Part shown: positions 33,181 through 43,642 of the stretch, one piece after another | How the letters are laid out: each line of letters starts with the position of its first letter | How positions within the stretch are numbered: the stretch's first letter is position 1 | NCBI RefSeq assembly: GCF_029774155.1 | Contig: NZ_CP103833.1 | Coordinates: forward strand, 992,001 to 1,056,000 | DNA: 64,000 bases | Source: Actinobacillus arthritidis | GTDB lineage: Bacteria > Pseudomonadota > Gammaproteobacteria > Enterobacterales > Pasteurellaceae | Reading direction: 5' to 3' | The notes under the pieces: model-generated | What the model was told of the DNA's origin: nothing | What the model saw: only the letters and a program-made list of their open reading frames with translations | Database searches by the model: none | Made by a program: the position numbers and the translations under genes

Positions 33181-33918
33181 GTGATTAAAAAACTCTCGAT
33201 TTTCACTTTTTTGATGTTACTTGTGCCGTTATTCACTTGGGCGACAGGTTGGAAATGGACATTTGGCGGAATGGATTACCGTCTTTACGATCTTGATTTT
33301 TGGTTGTTTTTCTTAACCGAAACGGGTTCAACTCCTTACGCATTAATTACCTGTGTACTCTTTATGCTTTGCTTGATGTGGCTTACACGTAAACGTTACT
33401 CGTGGTTTTTAGTCGGTTTTATTTGTGCAGGTTCTGTTGTCGGCACGCAAATCATCAAAGAAGGGGCGAAAGCAGTATTTAAAGAGCCTCGCCCCTTTGT
33501 GACAGAAATGTTCCAAGCACAAACAGAACAATTCTATGCACTACCGAAGAAAGAACAAGCACAAACCGTACTTTCTCTCGCTGAAAAAACGCATCCGGCT
33601 GATGCTAATTTCGTAGCGGAGCATCAAGCGGGCGAATTAGGTTATTCATTCCCTTCAGGTCATACTATTTTTGCCGTTTCTTGGTTATTGGTCTTCAGCG
33701 GGTTGCTATTTGGTTTAAACGGAAAAGCGGTCATTTTTGCCCAAATTTTTGCAATTTTATGGGCAGGTTTGATGTTGATCAGTCGTTTACGCTTAGGTAT
33801 GCATTATCCTATTGATCTGTTTGTCAGCACGTTAATCGCTTGGTTATTTCACATTATCGTGTTTGTTTGGGTGATCCCTTTCTTAGAAACATTCAAAATC
33901 TTTCAAAAACGAGGTTAA
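33181..33918 (+). CDS. pgpB: PAP2-family lipid phosphatase, PgpB-like
   Basis: A 245-residue membrane phosphatase with six hydrophobic segments. The three catalytic signatures are intact: [24 protein letters not shown] and [12 protein letters not shown]. The enzyme removes phosphate from phosphatidylglycerol phosphate or undecaprenyl diphosphate on the periplasmic side. It begins with GTG after an AAGGAAA ribosome site. nagK follows 2 bases later. Confidence 0.9.
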   Translation: MIKKLSIFTFLMLLVPLFTWATGWKWTFGGMDYRLYDLDFWLFFLTETGSTPYALITCVLFMLCLMWLTRKRYSWFLVGFICAGSVVGTQIIKEGAKAVFKEPRPFVTEMFQAQTEQFYALPKKEQAQTVLSLAEKTHPADANFVAEHQAGELGYSFPSGHTIFAVSWLLVFSGLLFGLNGKAVIFAQIFAILWAGLMLISRLRLGMHYPIDLFVSTLIAWLFHIIVFVWVIPFLETFKIFQKRG

Positions 33919-33920
33919 TT

Positions 33921-34838
33921 ATGGCTGTTTATTACGGTTTAGATGTCGGTGGTACTAAAATTGAATTAGCGGCATTTAATGAACGTTTGGAAAAACTTTA
34001 TAGTGAGCGAGTACCAACACCACAAACCAATTATGAAGAATGGCTTGATACAGTGGAAACTTTAGTACGTAACGCTGATCATAAATTCGGCGAACAAGGT
34101 TCCGTTGGTTTAGGTTTGCCCGGCTTTGTAAATCGTGAAACCGGTATTGCGGAAATTACCAATATTCGAGTGGCTGACGGCAAAGCGATTTTAAAAGATT
34201 TAAGCGAACGTTTAGGCCGTGAAGTCCGTGCAGAAAACGATGCGAACTGCTTTGCCCTTTCGGAAGCTTGGGATCCGAATAACCAACAATTCTCAACCGT
34301 ACTCGGTTTAATTATCGGTACTGGTTTTGGCGGCGGTTTTGTGTTTGACGGTAAAATTCATTCCGGCAGAATCGGTATGGCGGGAGAAGTCGGTCATATG
34401 CAACTGAATTATCACGCTTTAAAACTATTAGGTTGGGATAATGCACCGATTTATGAATGTGGCTGTGGTAACCGCGCTTGCTTAGATACTTATATTTCTG
34501 GCCGTGGCTTTGAGATGCTATTTAGAGATCTGGTTGGCGAAAGCCTATCAGCAAAAGAAATTATCGAACGTTTCTATCAAAAAGAGCCGAAAATTGTCGA
34601 ATTTGTGGATAAATACATTGAATTAATGGCAATCAGTATCAGTAACCTCATTACGATTCTTGATCCGGATATGATCGTATTCGGTGGCGGTTTATCTAAT
34701 TTTGATCATATTTATGAGGCATTGCCAAAAGCACTTCCACCACATTTAATGCGTAGTGCGAAAGTACCAGTCTTCAAAAAAGCGATTCACGGTGACTCAG
34801 GCGGTACACGTGGTGCGGCGGCACTCTTCTTAAAATAA
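33921..34838 (+). CDS. nagK: N-acetyl-D-glucosamine kinase (ROK family)
   Basis: A 305-residue ROK kinase. ATP motif [10 protein letters not shown] lies at residues 7-16, the ROK signature with zinc-binding cysteines is [18 protein letters not shown], and the catalytic Asp is in [13 protein letters not shown]. Closely follows E. coli NagK through the length, including the [11 protein letters not shown] and [11 protein letters not shown] segments. It phosphorylates GlcNAc recovered from wall turnover or from the host. The in-frame ATG at 33840 lies inside pgpB, so ATG 33921 is chosen. Confidence 0.9.
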   Translation: MAVYYGLDVGGTKIELAAFNERLEKLYSERVPTPQTNYEEWLDTVETLVRNADHKFGEQGSVGLGLPGFVNRETGIAEITNIRVADGKAILKDLSERLGREVRAENDANCFALSEAWDPNNQQFSTVLGLIIGTGFGGGFVFDGKIHSGRIGMAGEVGHMQLNYHALKLLGWDNAPIYECGCGNRACLDTYISGRGFEMLFRDLVGESLSAKEIIERFYQKEPKIVEFVDKYIELMAISISNLITILDPDMIVFGGGLSNFDHIYEALPKALPPHLMRSAKVPVFKKAIHGDSGGTRGAAALFLK

Positions 34839-34849
34839 TTCGATTTGAT

Positions 34850-34885
34850 GAATACATGGGTTTCCTATGTATTCTTTTTTATATT
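34850..34885 (+). terminator. Intrinsic terminator after nagK
   Basis: GAATACAT and ATGTATTC form an 8-bp stem, followed by TTTTTTATATTTT. Confidence 0.8.
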
Positions 34886-34900
34886 TTATAGGAAAGTATT

Positions 34901-35608
34901 ATGTTAAACATTACTCCCATTCCGGCACTCTCCGATAACTATATTTGGGCAATTCAAAAAGATAATGACGTGATTATTGTCGATCCGTCAGATGCCACGC
35001 CTGTGTTAGCATTTCTTGCAAAAGATCAGCTAAATTTGACCGCTATCTTATTAACACATAATCATCACGATCACACCGACGGTATGCCGGAATTGCTCTC
35101 TCGTTACCCTCAAATACCGGTTTATGGACCACAAGAAGTTGCTCAGTTCGCTAATCAAATTGTTCGACCAGAGGATCACCTTACTTTATTTGATTATGAT
35201 ATCCGAGTGATTGAAAGTGCTGGTCATACCGCTCAGCACATTAGCTATTTATTTGGGAATGAATATCTGTTCTGTGGTGATTCGCTGTTCTCTGCCGGTT
35301 GCGGACGTGTTTTTACCGGCGATTATCAAGCACAATTTGAGGCATTACAGCGTTTTAAAGCATTGCCTGAATTTGTCGAAATCTTTCCGGCACATGAATA
35401 CACCTTAAGCAATCTCAAATTTGCAGAAGCAGTCTTGCCGCCAAGTTGTGAACTGTTTGAAATTCAGGAAAGAGCGGAAATTCTTCGTTCTCGTAACCAG
35501 CCAACCTTACCGACTACTTTAGCAAGAGAATTACAAATCAATCCGTTCTTACAAGCGGTCGATTTAGCTCAATTTATTGCATTACGCCAGCAGAAAGATA
35601 ATTTCTAG
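34901..35608 (+). CDS. gloB: Hydroxyacylglutathione hydrolase (glyoxalase II)
   Basis: A 235-residue metallo-beta-lactamase-fold enzyme that hydrolyses S-lactoylglutathione in methylglyoxal detoxification. The metal motif THNHHDHTDG is intact, with further ligands in ESAGHTAQHISY, CGDSLFSAGCGR and FPAHEYTLSN. Ribosome site AGGAAAG precedes ATG 34901. It stands alone between two terminators. Confidence 0.96.
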   Translation: MLNITPIPALSDNYIWAIQKDNDVIIVDPSDATPVLAFLAKDQLNLTAILLTHNHHDHTDGMPELLSRYPQIPVYGPQEVAQFANQIVRPEDHLTLFDYDIRVIESAGHTAQHISYLFGNEYLFCGDSLFSAGCGRVFTGDYQAQFEALQRFKALPEFVEIFPAHEYTLSNLKFAEAVLPPSCELFEIQERAEILRSRNQPTLPTTLARELQINPFLQAVDLAQFIALRQQKDNF

Positions 35609-35619
35609 CCTCTCTCTTT

Positions 35620-35650
35620 AATCAGGAAGTAAAAACTTCCTGATTTATTC
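35620..35650 (+). terminator. Intrinsic terminator after gloB
   Basis: AATCAGGAAGT and ACTTCCTGATT form a perfect 11-bp stem with a tetraA loop, followed by TATTCA. Confidence 0.75.
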
Positions 35651-35782
35651 ACTTTCATTATAAACTTTTGAATTTTTATATGGTCAATTCCCTTGGTGTC
35701 TATCTTAGCGTCTTATCCTATGATATAGTTATTACCATTTTACTCATTTGTTAATTACTATCTAACTAAAGCGAGAACTTCT

Positions 35783-36495
35783 GTGAATTTTGATCCGCAA
35801 AATATGCCTCAACACGTTGCAATTATTATGGACGGCAACGGACGCTGGGCTAAACAACAAGGGAAATTACGCGTTTTTGGCCATCAAAAGGGAGTAAAAG
35901 CGGTACGTTCCGCAGTAAGTTTTGTCGCTAAACACGGGATTAAAGTATTAACACTTTATGCTTTTAGTAGTGAAAATTGGAATCGACCGGAAGCGGAAGT
36001 ATCAGCATTAATGTCATTATTTATGCGAGCCTTAGATTCCGAAGTAAAAAAACTGCATAAGAATAATATCCGCTTAAAAATTATCGGTGATAAAAAAGGA
36101 TTCGATGAGAATCTCCAAAAACGTATCGCTGAATCTGAAGCACTTACGGCTAATAATACTGGGCTTACTTTAAATATTGCGGCGAACTATGGCGGTTATT
36201 GGGATATTACTCAAGCGCGCAACAACTTGCCGTTAAAGTAAAATTAGGTGAAATTAGCGTTTCTGATATTACAACAGAGTGCTTTCAAAAAGTCTTAGTA
36301 ACAGGTGAACAACCTCAAGTGGATTTATTGATCCGCACAAGTGGCGAGCAACGTATCAGTAACTTTTTGTTATGGCAAATTGCTTATGCGGAACTTTTTT
36401 TCAGTCCGGTTTTATGGCCTGATTTTAATGATGAATATTTTAGTGAAGCAATTATTGCTTATCAACAACGAGATCGCCGTTTCGGCGGTTGCTAA
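35783..36495 (+). CDS. uppS: Undecaprenyl diphosphate synthase; one frameshift in this sequence
   Basis: About 237 residues, cis-prenyltransferase that makes the C55 lipid carrier for peptidoglycan and LPS. It starts at GTG ([24 protein letters not shown]), with the IMDGNGRWA diphosphate motif, [14 protein letters not shown] and the [18 protein letters not shown] motif. The frame breaks near 36217, after GGYWDITQA, where a base of GCNGC is missing. As the gene is essential, the break is almost certainly not real. First gene of the uppS-to-lpxA operon. Confidence 0.95.
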
Positions 36496-36515
36496 TAATT
36501 ATAAGGGTTTTATCA

Positions 36516-37386
36516 ATGCTTAAGGAACGTGTACTTTCTGCAATCGTTATGGTTATTGCCGTACTTGCAGGGATTTTTCTGCTTTCGCCTCTGCCATTAA
36601 CTATTATTTTAGCCGCAATCATTACTGCGGCGATGTGGGAATGGGCTCAATTCGCAGGTTTTAAACATTCTTTATCTCGTGCTATTGTTGCTTTTGTGAC
36701 AGTATGTTTATTTATTTTACTGATTTTTGCAAATTCGGATTATATCCGTGCTAGCTCGTTTCCTAACAGATGAAACCACCCCCCTACTCTTTATCTCTTG
36801 TATTTGGTGGTTTATCGCTTTCCTTTTAGTTGTCAGCTATCCACAATCTGCAAATGTCTGGGCGAAATCCGTGATTGCGAAATTTTGTTTCGGTTTTTGT
36901 ACCTTAATTCCATTTTTTATTGCGGCACTTGCTTTACGCTTTAATAACTATGCGATTGATGAATTTCAAGGAACCTATTTATTACTCTACGTTTGTTTAT
37001 TAGTTTGGGGAGCAGACTCCGGCGCATATTTCTTTGGTAGAGCATTCGGTAAACACAAACTTGCTCCAAAAGTTTCTCCGGGGAAATCTTGGGAAGGTGC
37101 TATCGGTGGTTTAATTACTTCATCTGTCATCGCTTTTCTATTCTTAGAACTCGCACCAAATAATGTATTCGGACGTGAATTAGCAACGCTACCGTTTATT
37201 TTGGTTTCTGTAGCTACTGTTGCTATTTCAGTATTAGGTGATCTTGCTGAGAGTATGTTTAAACGCCAAGCAAACATTAAAGACAGTAGTAACTTAATTC
37301 CGGGGCATGGCGGCATTTTAGATCGTATTGATAGCTTAACCGCCGCAATTCCGTTCTTTGCAACTTTCTTTTTCTTTGTACTTTAG
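36516..37386 (+). CDS. cdsA: Phosphatidate cytidylyltransferase; one frameshift in this sequence
   Basis: About 289 residues, polytopic inner-membrane enzyme making CDP-diacylglycerol. The start MLKERVLSAIVMV fits homologues. The C-terminal CDP-alcohol signature lies in SVLGDLAESMFKRQANIKDSSNLIPGHGGILDRIDSL. The frame is lost near 36752 after SDYIRA and resumes at FLTDETTPLL; reading GCTAGC as GCWGC repairs it. Only 20 bases separate it from uppS, and rseP follows after 6. Confidence 0.94.
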
Positions 37387-37392
37387 GATGTT

Positions 37393-38706
37393 ATGACCTC
37401 TGTTATTGCATTTTTTATCTTAATTTGCGTACTGGTTTTTGTACATGAATACGGTCACTTTTGGGCGGCACGTAAATGTGGTGTCAAAGTGATTCGTTTT
37501 TCTATCGGATTCGGCAAAGTTTTATTTAAAAAAACGGATAAACACGGTACGGAATTTGCTTTCTCATTAATTCCGCTGGGTGGTTATGTCCAAATGTATA
37601 ACGGCGAAAGTGAGTATCAAGTTCCAAAAGAACAAATGCTTGAAAGCAAATCCGTATTACAAAGAACTTTTATTATTATTGCCGGTCCACTCGCTAATTT
37701 TATTTTTGCAGTATTTGCCTACTGGATTGTATTTGCAAACGGTATCCCGACCTTAAAACCGGTCATTGGTCAGGTTTTACCAAATACAATTGCGGCACAA
37801 GCAAAGCTACCTACTGACTTTGAAATTAAGCGAGTTGATTCTTCTAACGTGCAAGACTGGGAAGAAACCACTTTAGCATTAATCGGTTCAGTCGGAAAAA
37901 ATCAAGTCGAGATTGAAGGTAATCTAATGGGAGAAGATCGTTTACAACGATTCTCTTTGGATCTCTCGAATTGGAATGTGGACGGCAATAAAGAAAACCC
38001 TCTTACTACATTAGGGATTCGTACCAAAAGCAGTATTGTTATGCCTGAAATCAAACAGGTAATAGAAAATTCTCCGGCGGCTAAAACCGGTTTACAAGCC
38101 GGCGATAAAATCCTATCGGTTAATCAAAAGCCTTTTGATTGGTTTGATTTAATTAAACAGGTTCAAACCGGACAAGTTATAGAATTAGCTATCGAAAAAG
38201 CGGGTCAAGTCCAAACGGTATCTATTCAACCGGAAATGAAAGATGAACGTTATCTTATCGGTATTGTGCCGAATTATGAGCCTTTAGCCGATAAGTATCG
38301 AACCGAGTTAAAATATGATATTCTAACGGCTTTATGGAAAAGTGTTGAAAAAGTAGGAGCTCTTGTTAAAACTATCCTGCAATTTATTGGTAATTTAATT
38401 ACAGGAGAATTATCACTAAAAAATATGGGTGGCCCTATATCCATGGCTAAAGGTGCTGGAGCTACAGCTGAAATCGGTTGGGTTTATTACATTGGTTTTA
38501 TGGCATTAATTAGTGTAAATCTTGGGGTAATGAATCTGTTTCCAATACTGCCTTTAGACGGTGGACAACTTATTTTACTTGGTGCAGAAGCTGTGAAAGG
38601 CAAAGCACTCTCCGAAGTGATTCGCATCCGTTTTCAACAAATTGGTGTGTTTTTTGTTTTAAGTTTAATGGCATTTGCCTTCATTAATGATCTGATTCAT
38701 TTTTAA
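37393..38706 (+). CDS. rseP: Site-2 zinc protease RseP
   Basis: A 437-residue inner-membrane protease. The metal motif HEYGH is at residues 18-22 in the first membrane helix and the LDG motif is in NLFPILPLDGGQL near residue 385. A PDZ domain pair lies between (VIENSPAAKTGLQAGDKILSVN for one). RseP cuts RseA within the membrane after DegS, releasing sigma-E; both rseA and rpoE are encoded further along this window. Ribosome site is a weak AGGATGTT. Confidence 0.96.
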   Translation: MTSVIAFFILICVLVFVHEYGHFWAARKCGVKVIRFSIGFGKVLFKKTDKHGTEFAFSLIPLGGYVQMYNGESEYQVPKEQMLESKSVLQRTFIIIAGPLANFIFAVFAYWIVFANGIPTLKPVIGQVLPNTIAAQAKLPTDFEIKRVDSSNVQDWEETTLALIGSVGKNQVEIEGNLMGEDRLQRFSLDLSNWNVDGNKENPLTTLGIRTKSSIVMPEIKQVIENSPAAKTGLQAGDKILSVNQKPFDWFDLIKQVQTGQVIELAIEKAGQVQTVSIQPEMKDERYLIGIVPNYEPLADKYRTELKYDILTALWKSVEKVGALVKTILQFIGNLITGELSLKNMGGPISMAKGAGATAEIGWVYYIGFMALISVNLGVMNLFPILPLDGGQLILLGAEAVKGKALSEVIRIRFQQIGVFFVLSLMAFAFINDLIHF

Positions 38707-38770
38707 TTTTTTAGGTTATATGCGGTTATTTTCGCAGATAATTTTACAAAACGTTCATAGGATAATTTCA

Positions 38771-41152
38771 ATGAAAAAATTATTACTTTCTTCTCTTTTA
38801 ATTGCAAACGGTGTGGTTGTCGCACCTTTTGTCATTAAAGATATCCGTGTTGACGGTGTACAAACCGAAACGGGACAAGCAATTATTTCCACTCTTCCAG
38901 TAAAAGTCGGTCAAACGGCAACAGATAATGATGTGGCTAATGTAGTCAAACAACTTTTTAGACAAAATCGTTTTGACGATGTACGTGCAACACGTGAAGG
39001 CAATACACTGGTAATTAAAGTGGCTGAACGCTCTTTGATTAATAGCGTAGATGTTGAAGGTAATAGTGCTATTCCTAAAGAGCCTTTACAAGATAATCTT
39101 AAAGCAAACCTGATTACTAAAGGTGAAATCTATGATCTTGCGAAAGTAGAAGGTTTTAAACAAGGTCTACTGGATCACTATCACTCTATTGGTCGTTATG
39201 AAGCAAAAATTGAAACGACAACAACACGTGCTGAGAATGGCGGCGTAAATGTCAAACTTAATATTACCGAAGGCGATGTTGCTTACGTTAAAAATATTAA
39301 ATTTGAAGGCAACCAAGCATTTAGTGCTAAAGAACTTACCAAACAATTAGATATTCAGCCTGATGTATCTTGGTGGAATATTTTTGAAAGTAGTAAATTT
39401 GAGCAACAATCTTACAATAAAGATTTAGAAACTATTCGTGATTACTATCAAAATCGTGGTTATGCTCAATTTGCATTAAAAGATACTGATGTAAGTTTTA
39501 ACGATAAGAAAACAGAAGTTGATCTGACTTATAAAGTACACGAAGGTGCACAATATAATGTGAGTGAAATTCGTATTATTGGCAATACAGCTAAATTAGA
39601 TAAAGAGCTAAATGCTTTACTTAAAGACTTTAAACCTGGTCAATTATTCCGTAAAAACGAATTACTAGAAATCGAAGAAGGTATTAAACAAGTACTTGGT
39701 GATCATGGTTTCGGGACTGCTAAGGTTGATCTCTATCCAAAATTCAATGAGCAAGACAAAACTGTTCAGATTAACTTTGTTGTAGATGCTGGTCGTCGTA
39801 TTTATGTACGTAATATTCGTTTTGAAGGTAACGATGTTACTGCAGACTCAACATTACGTCGTGAAATGCGTCAGCAAGAAGGTGCTTGGTTATCGACAAC
39901 TAATGCCGCATTAGGTAAATCTCGTTTAGAACGTACTGGTTTCTACGAGTCGGTTGAGATGTCAATGCCAAATGTTCAAAATTCAGATGACCAAGTAGAT
40001 TTAGTGTATAAAATCAAAGAACGTAATACCGGTTCTATCAACTTCGGTATCGGTTACGGTACAGAAAGCGGAATCAGTTATCAAGCTGGTATTAAACAAG
40101 ATAACTTCTTAGGTATGGGTTCAACAGTAAGTTTAAGCGGTACGCGTAATGATTACGGTACAAGTGTGAACTTAGGTTATACCGAACCGTACTTTACTAA
40201 AGACGGTGTAAGTTTAGGCGGAAATATCTTCTATGAAGATTATGATAACTCTGATAGCGATACATCAGCGTCTTATAAACGTCAAACTTATGGCGTTAAT
40301 GGTACATTAGGCTTTCCGGTAAATGAAAATAATTCATATTATTTAGGTTTAGGCTATACCCACGATAAATTAAAAAATGTAGAACGTGAATATACACGTG
40401 AAAAATATGTGAAATCAATGGATTTCCCAATCATTGCTGGTCATACGCATTATGAGCGTATCAAAGCGGATGATTTTGATTTCTCATTAGGTTGGAACTA
40501 TAACAGCTTAAACCGTGGTTATTTCCCAACAGAAGGAACTACAGCCAATATCGGTGGTAAAGTTACCATTCCGGGTTCTGATAATAAATATTATCGCTTA
40601 AGTGCTGACTTCAGAAACTATTATCCATTAAACCGTGAGCATAAATGGGTAGTTTCAACTAAAGCTGGTGTGGCTTATACAAAAGGCTTCGGCGGTAAAG
40701 AGGTTCCATTCTATCAATTATATTCAGCAGGTGGTATTGGCTCACTACGTGGTTTTGCTTATGGTGGTGTAGGTCCTAAAGCAATTTATTACTCTGCGGA
40801 TCAACGTGCATTTACTTCTGTAAGTGATGACGTTATTGGTGGTAATGCAATGGCAACAGCAAGTTTAGAATTAATTACACCGACTCCGTTTGTTAGTGAA
40901 AAATACCAACACAATGTGCGTACTTCATTATTCGTAGATGCAGCAAGTGTTTGGAATACTAAATGGAAAAAATCGGCATATCCAACTTTACCGGATTACA
41001 AAGATTACAAACGCGTGCGTGCATCAGCAGGTGTTGCGTTCCAATGGCAATCACCGATTGGTCCTTTATCATTCTCTTATGCTAAACCAATTAAAAAATA
41101 TTCCGGTGATGAAATCGAACAATTCCAATTCAGTATTGGTAGTTCATTCTAA
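38771..41152 (+). CDS. bamA: Outer-membrane assembly factor BamA
   Basis: About 793 residues. A signal peptide (MKKLLLSSLLIANGVVVA) is followed by five POTRA domains (about 22-420, starting FVIKDIRVDGVQ) and a 16-strand barrel with the conserved lid-loop RGF motif in GGIGSLRGFAYGG. The last residue is Phe (FSIGSSF), the usual signature for outer-membrane barrels. ATG 38771 (ribosome site AGGATA) is chosen over the in-frame 38720. Inserts other barrels into the outer membrane. Confidence 0.97.
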   Translation: MKKLLLSSLLIANGVVVAPFVIKDIRVDGVQTETGQAIISTLPVKVGQTATDNDVANVVKQLFRQNRFDDVRATREGNTLVIKVAERSLINSVDVEGNSAIPKEPLQDNLKANLITKGEIYDLAKVEGFKQGLLDHYHSIGRYEAKIETTTTRAENGGVNVKLNITEGDVAYVKNIKFEGNQAFSAKELTKQLDIQPDVSWWNIFESSKFEQQSYNKDLETIRDYYQNRGYAQFALKDTDVSFNDKKTEVDLTYKVHEGAQYNVSEIRIIGNTAKLDKELNALLKDFKPGQLFRKNELLEIEEGIKQVLGDHGFGTAKVDLYPKFNEQDKTVQINFVVDAGRRIYVRNIRFEGNDVTADSTLRREMRQQEGAWLSTTNAALGKSRLERTGFYESVEMSMPNVQNSDDQVDLVYKIKERNTGSINFGIGYGTESGISYQAGIKQDNFLGMGSTVSLSGTRNDYGTSVNLGYTEPYFTKDGVSLGGNIFYEDYDNSDSDTSASYKRQTYGVNGTLGFPVNENNSYYLGLGYTHDKLKNVEREYTREKYVKSMDFPIIAGHTHYERIKADDFDFSLGWNYNSLNRGYFPTEGTTANIGGKVTIPGSDNKYYRLSADFRNYYPLNREHKWVVSTKAGVAYTKGFGGKEVPFYQLYSAGGIGSLRGFAYGGVGPKAIYYSADQRAFTSVSDDVIGGNAMATASLELITPTPFVSEKYQHNVRTSLFVDAASVWNTKWKKSAYPTLPDYKDYKRVRASAGVAFQWQSPIGPLSFSYAKPIKKYSGDEIEQFQFSIGSSF

Positions 41153-41161
41153 TTGTTAGTA

Positions 41162-41219
41162 AAAGCGGTCATCTTTCATAATTTTATTGCAAAAACGCTG
41201 AAAATAATGACCGCTCTCT
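41162..41219. terminator. Inverted uptake-core hairpin between bamA and skp
   Basis: AGCGGTCAT and ATGACCGCT form a 9-bp perfect inverted repeat, followed by CTCTTTTATC on the plus strand. Probably a partial terminator inside the operon. Confidence 0.5.
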
Positions 41220-41250
41220 TTTATCAATACAATCTAATAAGGTCATATTC

Positions 41251-42067
41251 ATGAAAAAATTTTTTAAAATCGCGACGGTAAGTGCTTGCATTAGTAACTG
41301 CAGGTTTAGCACAAGCAAGTGATACTATCGGCTTCGTAGATCCAAACTACTTATTACAAAATCACCCAGTTGCAATTGATGCTTGCACAAAAATTTGATA
41401 AATTTGTTAAAGAAAATCAAAATAAATTTGCTGATGAAGAGAAAAAACTTGCGGCAGAAAATAAATCTTTAACCACAGAAAGAAATAAATTAGAGAGCGA
41501 TGCCAAAAAATTACAGGCGGAACAAGCAAATGTTGAAGCATCACTTAAGAAAAAAGCGAAGCATTAGAAAAAGATGCTCCTCGTTTACGTTCTAAAGAGA
41601 TCCAAGCTCGCCAAAATGCGATTGAAGCTGAATATAAAGCGTTCCAAAATAAAGTTGCGGCAATCCAAAAACGTGAAACAGATTTTGGTAAGAAAGCCGA
41701 AGCATTCCAGAAAAAAGCAAATGCTTTCCAGGAGAAACTTAATAAAGCACAACAAGAAGCTGGTGGCAAAGATCCTCAAACCGTACAAAAACAAGTAGTA
41801 GAAGAAATTAACACAACTATTAAAGAAGTCGCTAAATCTAAAGGTTATACTCTAGTATTCCCACCTTCTGTTGCACTTTATGCACAAGATGAGAGTAAAG
41901 ATTTTACTGAAGCCGTTTTAGACACATTAAAAGCGAAACATCCGGAAATCAAAATTGATCAGCCGGCACCAAAAGCAGATGTAACTCCAGAGGATGCTAA
42001 ATCAGCTACAACAGAAGCACCTAAGACTGAAGATACCGCAACTAAACCAGAAGAAGCGAAAAAATAA
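41251..42067 (+). CDS. skp: Periplasmic chaperone Skp (OmpH), extended; three frameshifts in this sequence
   Basis: Read through its breaks, the product has about 271 residues. [12 protein letters not shown]...[10 protein letters not shown] is a signal peptide, then [17 protein letters not shown], the OmpH start. A long charged coiled coil follows, then the conserved [22 protein letters not shown] end of the fold, and an Ala/Pro/Glu-rich tail of about 40 residues. Breaks are near 41286 and 41381 (one extra T each, GCTTGC for GCTGC) and near 41560 (one base missing). E. coli Skp is 161 residues, so this is markedly longer. It carries unfolded barrel proteins to BamA, encoded directly upstream. 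Its TAA overlaps the lpxD ATG. Confidence 0.85.
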
Positions 42068-43092
42068 TGGCTAATTTCCGTTTAATTGAGCTTGCGGAGC
42101 AGATCGGCGGTACTCTAAAGGGTAACGCCGATTTGGCTATTTCCAGTATTGCCGCATTAGATAAAGCAAATTCGTCACAAATTACATTTATTTCCAATGC
42201 AAAATATCGTCCTCAGCTAGCACAATCTCAAGCAGGAGCGATTATTGTTAGTGAAGCGGATATTGAATTTTGTAGCGAATCTCAAAATTTAATCATTGTT
42301 AACAATCCTTATTTGGCTTATGCACAACTTGCTCAATATATGGATTCTACACCTAAATCAGCAAACGGTATTTCAGCTCACGCAGTCATTTCACCCGAAG
42401 CAAAACTAGGCGAAAATGTATCTATCGGAGCAAACGCAGTAATTGAGAGCGGTGTCGAACTGGGTGATAACGTGATTATCGGTGCCGGTTGTTTTATCGG
42501 TAAAAATACTAAAATTGGTGCTGGTACTCAACTTTGGGCAAATGTTTCTATATATCATAATGTAGAAATCGGTAACGATTGTTTGATCCAATCTTCTGCG
42601 GTTATCGGTTCTGACGGATTTGGTTATGCGAACGATAAAGGTCAATGGATTAAAATTCCACAAACCGGTGGCGTGATCATTGGTAATCGAGTGGAAATCG
42701 GGGCTTGTACTTGTATTGACCGTGGTGCATTAGATCCAACCGTAATCGAAGATAATGTAATTATTGATAATCTCTGCCAAATCGCCCATAACGTACATAT
42801 TGGTTTTGGCACTGCTGTTGCCGGTGGTGTAATTATGGCTGGTAGCCTAAAAGTAGGTAGATTCTGTCAAATTGGTGGTGCAAGTGTAATCAACGGGCAT
42901 ATGGAAATTTGTGATGGTGCAATTATTACCGGTATGAGTATGGTTATGAAACCGATCACAGAAAAAGGCATTTATTCATCGGGTATTCCAGCACAAACTA
43001 ATAAAGAATGGCGTAAAACCGCCGCACTCACAATGAATATTGATGAGATGAATAAACGTTTAAAAACTCTAGAAAAACGTTTGTCCGAATAA
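42067..43092 (+). CDS. lpxD: UDP-3-O-acyl-glucosamine N-acyltransferase
   Basis: A 341-residue left-handed beta-helix acyltransferase of lipid A synthesis. The N-terminal uridine-binding domain (about 1-100) is followed by hexapeptide repeats and the catalytic His in [13 protein letters not shown]. The C-terminal helix [10 protein letters not shown] is present. Its start overlaps the skp stop (TAATG). Confidence 0.97.
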   Translation: MANFRLIELAEQIGGTLKGNADLAISSIAALDKANSSQITFISNAKYRPQLAQSQAGAIIVSEADIEFCSESQNLIIVNNPYLAYAQLAQYMDSTPKSANGISAHAVISPEAKLGENVSIGANAVIESGVELGDNVIIGAGCFIGKNTKIGAGTQLWANVSIYHNVEIGNDCLIQSSAVIGSDGFGYANDKGQWIKIPQTGGVIIGNRVEIGACTCIDRGALDPTVIEDNVIIDNLCQIAHNVHIGFGTAVAGGVIMAGSLKVGRFCQIGGASVINGHMEICDGAIITGMSMVMKPITEKGIYSSGIPAQTNKEWRKTAALTMNIDEMNKRLKTLEKRLSE

Positions 43093-43150
43093 ACTAAACT
43101 TTTATAACTCACTTAATTAAAATTTATATAATCTTATTGAGGCAAAATAG

Positions 43151-43615
43151 ATGACTATTGAAGTACAAGAAAATAGAGAGCCAAAAGTAATTGAAGTGAC
43201 TGAAATCATGGATATGCTTCCGCATCGTTATCCGTTTCTTTTAGTGGATCGTGTAACCGATTATGAAGAAGGTAAATGGCTAAAAGCGATCAAAAATGTA
43301 ACGGTTAATGAGCCTTGTTTTACCGGACACTTCCCTGCTAACCCTATTTTCCCCGGCGTTCTTATTCTTGAAGCAATGGCACAAGCAACCGGTGTATTAG
43401 CTGTGGCAACTCATGGTAAAATGAACCCGGATGAACTTTACTATTTTGCCGCTATTGACAATGCTCGTTTTAAACGTCCTGTTGTGCCGGGTGATCAAAT
43501 CGTTTTCGAAGTTGAGTTTCTAAAAGAAATGCGTGGCATCACAAAATTCACAGGTAAGGCTTTCGTAGAAGGTAAATTAGTCTGTGAAGCTGATTTAATG
43601 TGTGCTCGTAAATAA
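43151..43615 (+). CDS. fabZ: 3-hydroxyacyl-ACP dehydratase
   Basis: A 154-residue hot-dog enzyme of fatty acid synthesis. The catalytic pair is visible as His in [13 protein letters not shown] and Glu in [12 protein letters not shown]. Being inside the lpx operon lets hydroxymyristoyl-ACP flow be balanced between phospholipid and lipid A. Ribosome site GAGG precedes ATG 43151. Confidence 0.97.
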   Translation: MTIEVQENREPKVIEVTEIMDMLPHRYPFLLVDRVTDYEEGKWLKAIKNVTVNEPCFTGHFPANPIFPGVLILEAMAQATGVLAVATHGKMNPDELYYFAAIDNARFKRPVVPGDQIVFEVEFLKEMRGITKFTGKAFVEGKLVCEADLMCARK

Positions 43616-43642
43616 TTTCCTCCCAGTAGCAAAGGAGACGCT

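Noticed and set aside
41574..41798. A 74-residue basic ORF within skp
   Set aside because: It is a shadow frame: the Skp coiled coil continues in another frame over the same bases.
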